Shown here: one piece after another, positions 58,062 to 64,000 of the stretch
Numbering within the stretch: the stretch's first letter is position 1
Layout: each line of letters starts with the position of its first letter
From: Agromyces mariniharenae
Lineage (GTDB): Bacteria > Actinomycetota > Actinomycetes > Actinomycetales > Microbacteriaceae
Reading direction: 5' to 3'
NCBI RefSeq assembly: GCF_008122505.1
Contig: NZ_VSSB01000001.1
Location: forward strand, 2,464,891-2,528,890
DNA: 64,000 bases
Program-made: the position numbers and the translations under genes
The notes under the pieces: model-generated
The model's database searches: none
What the model was told of the DNA's origin: nothing
What the model saw: only the letters and a program-made list of their open reading frames with translations

Positions 58062-58744
58062 TGACCTCGACCTCCACGGTCACCGGCGCTCGCCGTACGA
58101 TCCTGCATCGTCGCATCCGACTGATCGTCGCCGCGACCATCGGCTACAACGTGATCGAGGCCATCGTGGCGATCACGGCCGGTTCGATCGCGTCGTCGGT
58201 CGCGCTGCTCGGCTTCGGGCTGGACTCGACGATCGAGGTGCTCTCGGCCGCAGCGGTGGCGTGGCAGTTCACGCGCCGCGACCCCGAGCGATGGGAACGA
58301 GGCACGCTGCGGGTCATCGCGATCGCGTTCTTCGCCCTCGCGGCCTACGTGACCGTTTCCTCGGTGCTCGCCCTCGCCGGCGCCGTCGAGCCCGAGCACA
58401 GCACGGTCGGACTGATCCTCACCGCCGTGAGCGTCGCCGTCATGCCGCTCCTGTCAGTCGCCGAACGTCGTGCCGGACGCGAGCTCGGCTCCGCGACCGC
58501 CGTCGCGGACTCCAAGCAGACCCTGATCTGCGCGTTCCTGTCCGCCACGGTGCTCGTCGGACTGGTGCTCAACAGCCTCTTCGGCTTGTGGTGGGCCGAC
58601 CCGATCGCCGGCCTGGTGATCGTCGTCTTCGCCGTCCGCGAGGGCATCGAGGCATGGAAGGGCGACGCCTGCGCGACCTCGGTCGGGATCCTCGAAGAGG
58701 GCGAGTCGCACGACCACGATCCCGATCACGATCATGACCACTGA
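58061..58744 (+). CDS. Cation diffusion facilitator-like metal efflux protein
   Basis: 227-residue membrane protein with six helices. IGYNVIEAIVAITAGSIASSVALLGFGLDSTIEVLSAAAVAWQF resembles CDF helices 1-2 with the FGxDS metal site, and AVADSKQTLICAFLS is the matching site in helix 5. The C-terminus is His/Asp-rich ([12 protein letters not shown]). It probably exports divalent metals under the CmtR-type sensor fused to it by overlap. The cytoplasmic CDF domain is missing, as in the short actinobacterial form. Confidence 0.85.
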   Translation: MTSTSTVTGARRTILHRRIRLIVAATIGYNVIEAIVAITAGSIASSVALLGFGLDSTIEVLSAAAVAWQFTRRDPERWERGTLRVIAIAFFALAAYVTVSSVLALAGAVEPEHSTVGLILTAVSVAVMPLLSVAERRAGRELGSATAVADSKQTLICAFLSATVLVGLVLNSLFGLWWADPIAGLVIVVFAVREGIEAWKGDACATSVGILEEGESHDHDPDHDHDH

Positions 58745-59147
58745 GACCGACCCGGTGACCTCGCCTGGGACGGGGCGTCGTGACGGTGGCGCGCGGATCG
58801 AACTCCTCCACATCGCCGACTGTCCGAACTGGGAGGAGACGCTGCGCCTGCTCCGCTCGGCGCTCGACGCGACAGGGCACCGAGCCGTTCCGATCGGAGT
58901 GCAGCTGCTCGACTCCCAGGAGGCAGCCGGCGCATGGGCGTTCGCAGGATCGCCGACGATCCTCGTCGACGGGGTCGACCTGTTCCCATCGGCTGGACGA
59001 ACGCGGTCGCTCGCCTGCCGCGTGTATGCGACGCCCCGGGGATTCTCGGGGCATCCGACGCGGGCTCAGCTCGAGGAGGCGATCGTCTCGAGGATGATCG
59101 CCGGCTGCTCCTCGACGGGCGTGGCGAGCCCACGCTCGGCGAGGTAG
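58734..59147 (+). CDS. Thioredoxin-like protein of the metal operon
   Basis: 137 residues. [22 protein letters not shown] places a single cysteine at the end of the first strand, and [17 protein letters not shown] contains the cis-Pro region of a thioredoxin-like fold; a further Cys lies in [11 protein letters not shown]. Such proteins occur beside mercury, arsenic and CmtR operons. It overlaps the CDF gene by 11 bp and the convergent thioredoxin reductase by 82 bp, so its C-terminal 27 residues are antisense to that gene. Confidence 0.78.
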   Translation: MTTETDPVTSPGTGRRDGGARIELLHIADCPNWEETLRLLRSALDATGHRAVPIGVQLLDSQEAAGAWAFAGSPTILVDGVDLFPSAGRTRSLACRVYATPRGFSGHPTRAQLEEAIVSRMIAGCSSTGVASPRSAR

Positions 59148-60067
59148 TGCTCGGCATCGAGCGCGGCAGCGCAGCCCGTGCCCGCAGCGGTGACGGCCTG
59201 TCGGTAGCGTTTGTCGACGAGATCGCCGCACGCGAAGACACCCTCGACGTTCGTGTGGGTCGACGGATGCCGCACCCGCACGTACCCGTCCGCGTCGAGT
59301 TCGACCTGGCCGGCGACGAGCTCGCTGCGGGGATCGTGACCGATCGCGATGAACAGTCCGGTCGCCTCGAGCGCGGTCTCGGCGCCGGTCACCGTGTCGC
59401 GGAGCTGGAGGCGCTCGACACCGTCGGCGCCCTCGACCGCTGCGACCTCCGCATTCCAGTACGGCCGGATCTTGGGGTTCGACAGGGCACGTTCCTGCAT
59501 GATGCGGGAACCGCGCAGCGAGTCTCGCCGGTGCACGAGCGTCACCGAGTCCGCGAAACGGGTGAGGAACATGGCTTCCTCGAGGGCCGAGTCGCCACCG
59601 CCCACGACGGCGATGTGCTTTCCCTTGAAGAAGAATCCGTCGCAGGTCGCACACCAGGAGACGCCGCGGCCGGTGAGACGTTCTTCGCCCTCGACGCCGA
59701 GCCTGCGGTAGGCGGAGCCCATCGCGAGCACGACCGCGTGCGCACGGTACTCGACGCCGTTGATGGTGCGGATGGACTTCACGTCGGCGGCCAGGTCGAC
59801 CTCGGTCGCGTCGTCGTAGACGATCCGAGCGCCGAAGCGTTCGGCTTGGGCACGCATCTGCTCCATGAGGTCGGGGCCCATGATGCCGTCGCTGAATCCC
59901 GGGTAGTTCTCCACCTCGGTGGTCGTCACGAGTGCTCCGCCGGCTTCGACCGAGCTCGCGAGGACGACGGGCGCCAGTCCGGCGCGAGCGAGGTAGAGCG
60001 CCGCGGTGTAGCCGGAGGGGCCGGAGCCGATGACGACGACGTTCTCGATGCCCATGCTCATGCTCAT
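59066..60067 (-). CDS. trxB: Thioredoxin reductase (arsT-like)
   Basis: 333-residue flavoprotein that reduces thioredoxin with [26 protein letters not shown] binds FAD, WCATCDG holds the redox Cxx[16 protein letters not shown] binds NADPH and GVFACGDL closes the FAD site. Placed with arsC (4-bp ATGA overlap) it should recycle thioredoxin for arsenate reduction, as in the arsT of Streptomyces plasmid ars operons. Several in-frame ATGs exist (60067, 60061, 60055). Confidence 0.93.
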   Translation of the reverse strand: MSMSMGIENVVVIGSGPSGYTAALYLARAGLAPVVLASSVEAGGALVTTTEVENYPGFSDGIMGPDLMEQMRAQAERFGARIVYDDATEVDLAADVKSIRTINGVEYRAHAVVLAMGSAYRRLGVEGEERLTGRGVSWCATCDGFFFKGKHIAVVGGGDSALEEAMFLTRFADSVTLVHRRDSLRGSRIMQERALSNPKIRPYWNAEVAAVEGADGVERLQLRDTVTGAETALEATGLFIAIGHDPRSELVAGQVELDADGYVRVRHPSTHTNVEGVFACGDLVDKRYRQAVTAAGTGCAAALDAEHYLAERGLATPVEEQPAIILETIASSS

Positions 60068-60477
60068 GCGCGTGCGGGAAGGAGCTCGCCCACCAGCTCG
60101 GTCACCCGTCGCTTGATCTCGTCTCGGATGGGGCGCACCGCGTCGATGCCCTGACCGGCGGGGTCGTCGAGCTCCCAGTCCTCGTACCGCTTGCCGGGAA
60201 AGATGGGGCAGGCGTCGCCGCACCCCATCGTGATCACGACGTCGGACTCCTTGACGGCATCGACGGTGAGGATCTTGGGCGTGTTGCCGGTGATGTCGAT
60301 CCCGTCCTCGGCCATGGCCTCCACGGCGACGGGATTGATCACGTCCTTCGGCTCCGAGCCGGCGGAGCGGACCTCGATGCGGCCGGCGCCCAGCTCGCGG
60401 AGGTATCCGGCGGCCATCTGGGAACGGCCGGCGTTGTGGACGCAGACGAACAGGACGGAGGGCTTGTCGGTGGTCAT
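60064..60477 (-). CDS. arsC: Thioredoxin-type arsenate reductase
   Basis: 137-residue LMW-phosphatase-fold enzyme that reduces arsenate to arsenite. [14 protein letters not shown] is the phosphate loop with Cys12, [14 protein letters not shown] carries Cys86 and Cys90 for the disulfide cascade, and [12 protein letters not shown] is the general-acid segment. The ATG is 10 bp from the ATAGA-N6-TCTAT operator. Co-translated with trxB. Confidence 0.94.
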   Translation of the reverse strand: MTTDKPSVLFVCVHNAGRSQMAAGYLRELGAGRIEVRSAGSEPKDVINPVAVEAMAEDGIDITGNTPKILTVDAVKESDVVITMGCGDACPIFPGKRYEDWELDDPAGQGIDAVRPIRDEIKRRVTELVGELLPARA

Positions 60478-60486
60478 GCCTGAATA

Positions 60487-60502
60487 ATAGACGACAATCT
60501 AT
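60487..60502. promoter_or_regulatory. ATAGA-N6-TCTAT operator, copy 2
   Basis: ATAGACGACAATCTAT lies 10-25 bp before arsC. Nearly identical to copy 1 at 56043. Confidence 0.78.
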
Positions 60503-60552
60503 GATTGTGCCAACGCGGACTCCGCTGGTCTCGGTGTCCTCGAAGTCGGTGA

Positions 60553-61440
60553 TCAGAGGGTGGCGAGGAGGTCGCGAACCCGACGATCGATGTCGTCGCG
60601 GATCTCGCGGACGTCCGCGATCGGCCGACCGACCGGATCGTCGAGATCCCAGTCCAGGTAACGGCGTCCGGGGTAGATCGGGCATGCGTCCCCGCAGCCC
60701 ATCGTGATCACCACGTCGGCAGCACGGACGACCTCATCGGTCAGTGGCTTCGGGTACTCGCCGCCCAGGGGGACTCCGACCTCGTCCAACGCGGCGAGGA
60801 TCGTCCCACGGACCTCCCCGGCGGGTTCGGATCCAGCGGTCCGGACGTGCACGCGGTCACCGGCCAGGTGGCGCAGGATCGCGGACGCCATCTGCGAACG
60901 TCCGGCGTTCTGCACGCACACGAAGAGCACTTCGGGGACCCCATCGGCGGGCCGCTCGTCCTCATGGGCGAGGGCGTCGAGGCGGTCGGCGGCGAACGCT
61001 GCGGCATACGACGGCAGATGGCGCCCGGCGTCGGGGCGCGCCGCGAGCAGGTCGTAGCTCTCCCGCACGTACTGCTCGATCGTCTCGCGGCCGAAGGTGC
61101 CTGCGAACCGGAACGCCAGGTTGTCGATGATCTGGTCGAGGCTGCTGTCGAGCGGACCCGATGCATCCTCGGTTCGAAGGATCGCTGCGAGCCGGTCGAT
61201 CCGACCCGAGGGGATCGAGTACCACGTGCGACGGCCGTCGGGCTCCTTCTCGACCAGCCCCTCGTCGAGCAGCGCCTTGAGGTGATGGCTGACCGTCGGC
61301 TGCCGGAGCTCCAGTTCCTCCGCGAGGCGACCGGTCAGAACGCGCCCGTCGGGCGCCTCGAGGATCGAGCGGAGGATGCTCGCGCGCGTGGGGTCGGCAA
61401 CGATCCTCAGCTCGCGCGAGGCCTCCGCGGTGGCATCCAT
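60553..61440 (-). CDS. ArsR / three-helix / ArsC fusion protein
   Basis: 295 residues. 1-85: ArsR winged helix ([33 protein letters not shown]). 98-150: three-helix dimerization domain ([29 protein letters not shown]). 168-295: arsenate reductase with Cys175 in [14 protein letters not shown] and Cys249/Cys253 in [14 protein letters not shown]. It could repress and reduce arsenate in one chain. Odd: residues 1-170 contain no cysteine, so a classical arsenite site is missing from the DNA-binding part. Its ATG overlaps operator copy 3, suggesting a leaderless transcript or autorepression. Confidence 0.92.
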   Translation of the reverse strand: MDATAEASRELRIVADPTRASILRSILEAPDGRVLTGRLAEELELRQPTVSHHLKALLDEGLVEKEPDGRRTWYSIPSGRIDRLAAILRTEDASGPLDSSLDQIIDNLAFRFAGTFGRETIEQYVRESYDLLAARPDAGRHLPSYAAAFAADRLDALAHEDERPADGVPEVLFVCVQNAGRSQMASAILRHLAGDRVHVRTAGSEPAGEVRGTILAALDEVGVPLGGEYPKPLTDEVVRAADVVITMGCGDACPIYPGRRYLDWDLDDPVGRPIADVREIRDDIDRRVRDLLATL

Positions 61441-61454
61441 AGATCGAAGTCTAT
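61439..61454. promoter_or_regulatory. ATAGA-N6-TCTAT operator, copy 3
   Basis: ATAGATCGAAGTCTAT overlaps the ATG of the ArsR-ArsC fusion and lies between it and arsO. Same arms and spacing as copies 1 and 2. Confidence 0.75.
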
Positions 61455-61476
61455 GCCACCCGGGTCGCTCGCCGGC

Positions 61477-62838
61477 TCAGCTGCAGCAGCCCGATTGCGC
61501 CGTGCCCGCGTCGCCTGCGTCCGTTGCGCACGAGGCGGCGCCATCTGCGGGCAGGCTGGTCGAGCACACGCCGGTCGCCGGCAGCTCGAGCGCGAGGCGG
61601 CTGGCCGCGGCGACATCGCCGGCGATCCACGCCGTGATCGAGCGGACCTGCTCGTATCCGGTGGCGAGCAGGAAGGTCGGAGCGCGACCGTAGCTCTTCA
61701 TCCCGGCGAGGAAGAAGTTCGGCTCGGGGTGCTGCAGCTCGGCGAAGCCGTGCGGTTCGACCGTGCCGCACGTGTGCACGTTGGGATCGATGAGCGGCGC
61801 GAGGCGCTTGGGCGCCTCGACGATGTCGTCGAGTTCGAGGCGGATCTCGCGGAGCATGTCGAGGTCGGGTCGGAATCCGGTGGCGTTCACGACGAGGTCG
61901 GTCTCGTGCTCGACGAGGTCGTCGCCGCGCAGGCCGTAGAGGCGCACGCCGTCGTCGGTGCGGCCCAGGCGGATGGTCTCGAACCGGTCGACGACCTCGA
62001 TCCGGCCGGCGTGCACCAGCGCGTCCACTCGTCGTCCGATGGAGGCGCGTGCGGCGAGGCCGTCGTCGTCGGAGGTGGTCACGCGCACGGCGCTCGCATT
62101 GCGGATGAGCCAGGTGATCCGCGTGCCGGGCACCTGCTCTGCGAGCTCGGCGAGTGCCAGGAGGGTGTTGGCGGCGGAGTGTCCGGCGCCGACCACGGTC
62201 GTGTGGCGTCCGGCGAATCGGGAGCGTTCCCGCCCGAGGACGTCGGGCAGCGCGTGGCTGACCCGATCGGCGACGTCGGGAAGGCCGAGCGGCTCGAGCC
62301 CGGACGAGGCGAGGCTGTTCGGGTGATCGTAGGTGCCGGAGGCGTCGATGACCGCGCGGGCGGTGATCTCCTCGACTCCGTCGGCGCTGCGGACTCGGAG
62401 CAGGAACGGCGTGGAGGACCGGCGTGCGGTCCGCGTTCGGTCCATGCCCTGCCGCGTGATCGCGTCGACCGTGACGCCGGTGCGGATGCGGGATCGGATG
62501 GGCTCGAGTGCGGCGAGCGGTTCGAGGTACTGCTCGACCAGCTGCGCACCGGTGGGGAGGCTCTCGGGCGCCGGCACCTCCCACCCGGTCGCTGCCAGCA
62601 GCTCCCGCGAGGCGGGGTCGACGACGTGCTTCCACGGCGAGAACAGGCGCGTGTGGCCCCATTGACGGATGCTGCTGGCGACGTCGTCACCCGCTTCGAA
62701 GATCACGAAGTCGATGCCTCGTTGCACGAGGTTCGCTGCTGTGGCCAGGCCGATCGGGCCGGCGCCGACGATCGCGACGGGAAGGGCGTCGAGGCTGCGC
62801 TCGCGCAGGCTCGGGACGGTGAGGTCGACCAGGGTCAT
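61477..62838 (-). CDS. arsO: ArsO-type flavin-dependent monooxygenase
   Basis: 453 residues. FAD site VAIVGAGPIGLATAANL, WGHTRLFSPW, second site TTVVGAGHSAANTLLAL, and FLLATGYEQVRSI near the end. The last 30 residues contain five cysteines (GVCSTS, ASCATD, GCCS), a feature of the ArsO proteins of actinobacterial ars operons. Role in arsenic resistance is proposed, not proven. The ATG at 62838 follows GGAGG by 10 nt. Divergent from the second arsR gene. Confidence 0.87.
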   Translation of the reverse strand: MTLVDLTVPSLRERSLDALPVAIVGAGPIGLATAANLVQRGIDFVIFEAGDDVASSIRQWGHTRLFSPWKHVVDPASRELLAATGWEVPAPESLPTGAQLVEQYLEPLAALEPIRSRIRTGVTVDAITRQGMDRTRTARRSSTPFLLRVRSADGVEEITARAVIDASGTYDHPNSLASSGLEPLGLPDVADRVSHALPDVLGRERSRFAGRHTTVVGAGHSAANTLLALAELAEQVPGTRITWLIRNASAVRVTTSDDDGLAARASIGRRVDALVHAGRIEVVDRFETIRLGRTDDGVRLYGLRGDDLVEHETDLVVNATGFRPDLDMLREIRLELDDIVEAPKRLAPLIDPNVHTCGTVEPHGFAELQHPEPNFFLAGMKSYGRAPTFLLATGYEQVRSITAWIAGDVAAASRLALELPATGVCSTSLPADGAASCATDAGDAGTAQSGCCS

Positions 62839-62858
62839 GATCGGGGAGCCTCCAATGG

Positions 62859-62912
62859 CATCGATGAACTTCGATATTGAGTGTGGACAGTTCATCGACG
62901 TTTGTCAATATT
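62859..62912. promoter_or_regulatory. Shared operator region between arsO and arsR
   Basis: Two related sites, both read on the minus strand: AATATTGAC-N5-GTCGATGAA (62891-62912) and AATATCGAAG-TTCATCGATG (62859-62878). AATATYGA and TCGATG are shared at similar spacing. Likely sites for the divergent ArsR, different from the ATAGA-N6-TCTAT operator. Confidence 0.6.
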
Positions 62913-62929
62913 CAGTTTAGGATGGCGTC

Positions 62930-63292
62930 ATGACGACGACGCTGCTTCCGGTGATCCAGCCCGACCTCGAGGCCTGCTGCACGCCGCTGACCCGCGAGGC
63001 GATCGACGTCGAGCGCGCGGAGGACCTTGCGCGGAAGCTCAAGGCCCTCGCCGATCCGACCCGGCTGCGTCTCGTGTCGATCGTCGCGGCATCCGAGGGC
63101 GAGGAAGCCTGCGTCTGCGATCTCATCGAACCGGTCGGGCTGAGCCAGCCCACCGTGTCGCATCACCTGAAGATCCTCATGGAGGCCGGGTTCTTGTCCC
63201 GCAGCAAGCGCGGCACCTGGGCCTACTACAAGCTCGTGCCCGGCGCACTCGGCCAGCTCTCGCAACTGCTCGACGTCACTGCGTCACGGTGA
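62930..63292 (+). CDS. arsR: ArsR-type arsenite-responsive repressor
   Basis: 120 residues. LADPTRLRLVSIV and [19 protein letters not shown] form the winged helix. Cys16-Cys17 near the start and CVCDL (Cys61, Cys63) resemble the arsenite site of Corynebacterium ArsR (Cys15, Cys16, Cys55). It overlaps the MFS gene (GTGA) and is divergent to arsO. Confidence 0.93.
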   Translation: MTTTLLPVIQPDLEACCTPLTREAIDVERAEDLARKLKALADPTRLRLVSIVAASEGEEACVCDLIEPVGLSQPTVSHHLKILMEAGFLSRSKRGTWAYYKLVPGALGQLSQLLDVTASR

Positions 63293-64000
63293 CCACCGTC
63301 TCGACCAGGCGGCACCGGCTCGGAGTCCGGCTCGGTGCGCTGTCGGTCGGGCAGGTCGTCAGCTGGGGCATCCTCTACTACGCCCTGATCGTCGCCGCGC
63401 CCGCCATCGCGGATGAGACCGGCTGGACGCTCCCCGCGATCACACTGGCCTTCTCCGCAGGGCTCATCGTCTCGGCGCTCTCGGGCATCCTCGTCGGCCG
63501 GTGGCTGGACCATCGCGGGCCCAGGCTCATCATGACCGCGGGCGCGCTCATCGGTGCCGTCGGACTGGTCGTCGTGAGCGCGGCGCCGAACCTCCTCGTC
63601 TTCACGGTCGGATGGCTCGTCTGCGGACTCGCGCAGTCCGCGGTGCTCTACCAAGCCGCGTTCACCGTGATCACGCGCCGTCACGGCGATGGACGGCGCC
63701 GCGCGATGACGATCCTCACCCTCGCCGGCGGTCTCGCGTCGACGGTGTTCGCGCCGATCGTCGCCGGACTGCTGACCCGGCTCGACTGGCGGGCGACCTT
63801 CCTCGTGCTCGCGATCCTGCTCCTCGTGCTGACCGTGCCGCTGCACTGGTTCTTCCTCGAGCACGACTGGACGCCGCTGCCGCCGCCGCATCCCGACGAG
63901 CACGTCCATCACGTCGCATCCGTGGTTCGGACTCGGCGGTTCTGGGCGCTGGAGCTCTCGATGCTCTCACTCGCGATCGCGCTGTTCAGCGTGACGCTCG
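63289..64000 (+). CDS. MFS transporter, cut by the window end
   Basis: First 237 residues of a major-facilitator protein, about seven helices so far (LSVGQVVSWGILYYALIVAAPAIA, SGILVGRWLDHRGPRLIMTAG with the basic loop after helix 2). Overlaps the arsR stop by 4 bp, so it is part of that operon and probably exports arsenic or a related compound, but the substrate cannot be read from sequence. The GTG is the start; the stop lies beyond 64000. Confidence 0.87.
   Translation, partial: MTTVSTRRHRLGVRLGALSVGQVVSWGILYYALIVAAPAIADETGWTLPAITLAFSAGLIVSALSGILVGRWLDHRGPRLIMTAGALIGAVGLVVVSAAPNLLVFTVGWLVCGLAQSAVLYQAAFTVITRRHGDGRRRAMTILTLAGGLASTVFAPIVAGLLTRLDWRATFLVLAILLLVLTVPLHWFFLEHDWTPLPPPHPDEHVHHVASVVRTRRFWALELSMLSLAIALFSVTL

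Noticed and set aside
63289..64000. ArsB/Acr3 arsenite permease
   Set aside because: The visible 237 residues have the MFS layout with a basic loop after helix 2, not the Acr3 or ArsB pattern.

Overview
The window is 64 kb of very GC-rich DNA with GTG/TTG starts, tightly overlapping operons, a DtxR/IdeR-type iron box, paired HrcA/HspR-type heat-shock operators, an F420-type PPOX flavoprotein and the gene order ftsH-folE-folP-folB-folK-DUF3180-PH-PH-DUF2520-panC-lysS. Together with a very frequent GGATGCC/GGCATCC word and a GGTGGTCGAGTAGCG palindromic repeat, this points to an actinomycete chromosome, most likely Microbacteriaceae (an inference from style and synteny; no database was searched).

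Layout. 1-7.6 kb: a sensor kinase, then an iron-regulated locus. An Fe(III) ABC importer (binding lipoprotein, permease, ATPase) reads right and converges, with a 61-bp overlap, on a 901-residue fusion of an adenylate-forming enzyme, a carrier domain and a membrane acyltransferase. Each side has its own IdeR-like box. 7.7-10 kb: a small membrane ORF, an MmyB-type regulator, a secreted cyclophilin-like protein and a PPOX flavoprotein. 10.0-14.0 kb: a small island bounded by a 74-bp direct repeat made from the 3' half of tRNA-Phe plus its terminator. It carries a TetR/SDR pair, an unknown gene, Hsp20 under HAIR and CIRCE operators, and a chimeric pseudogene, but no integrase. Then come tRNA-Phe, tRNA-Asp and tRNA-Glu.

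14.5-33 kb is core: two secreted wall hydrolases (M23, NlpC/P60), inorganic pyrophosphatase, tilS (with a palindromic repeat inserted in frame), hpt, an MFS protein with a cyclic-nucleotide-binding tail next to a DUF2652 cyclase-like protein, ftsH, the folate operon, two PH-domain membrane proteins, panC, lysS and a 49-residue membrane peptide. 33-39 kb: the fructose PTS operon fruR-fruK-fruA and cardiolipin synthase. 39-46 kb: secreted M14 carboxypeptidase, a GT-C type membrane protein, pirin, a lipoprotein, and a DUF2975/XRE pair behind a perfect 16-bp duplication. 46-55.6 kb: clpC, an N-acetyltransferase, small secreted and membrane proteins, a methyltransferase, radA, a flavin monooxygenase-like protein and an SGNH hydrolase.

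55.7-64 kb, after tRNA-Ser(CGA), is a metal/arsenic resistance region: CoA-disulfide-reductase-like flavoprotein, CmtR-type sensor plus CDF efflux, a thioredoxin-like protein, thioredoxin reductase (arsT-like), arsC, an ArsR/three-helix/ArsC fusion, arsO, a second ArsR and an MFS pump cut by the window end. Three promoters here share an ATAGA-N6-TCTAT operator. No ArsB/Acr3 permease is visible.
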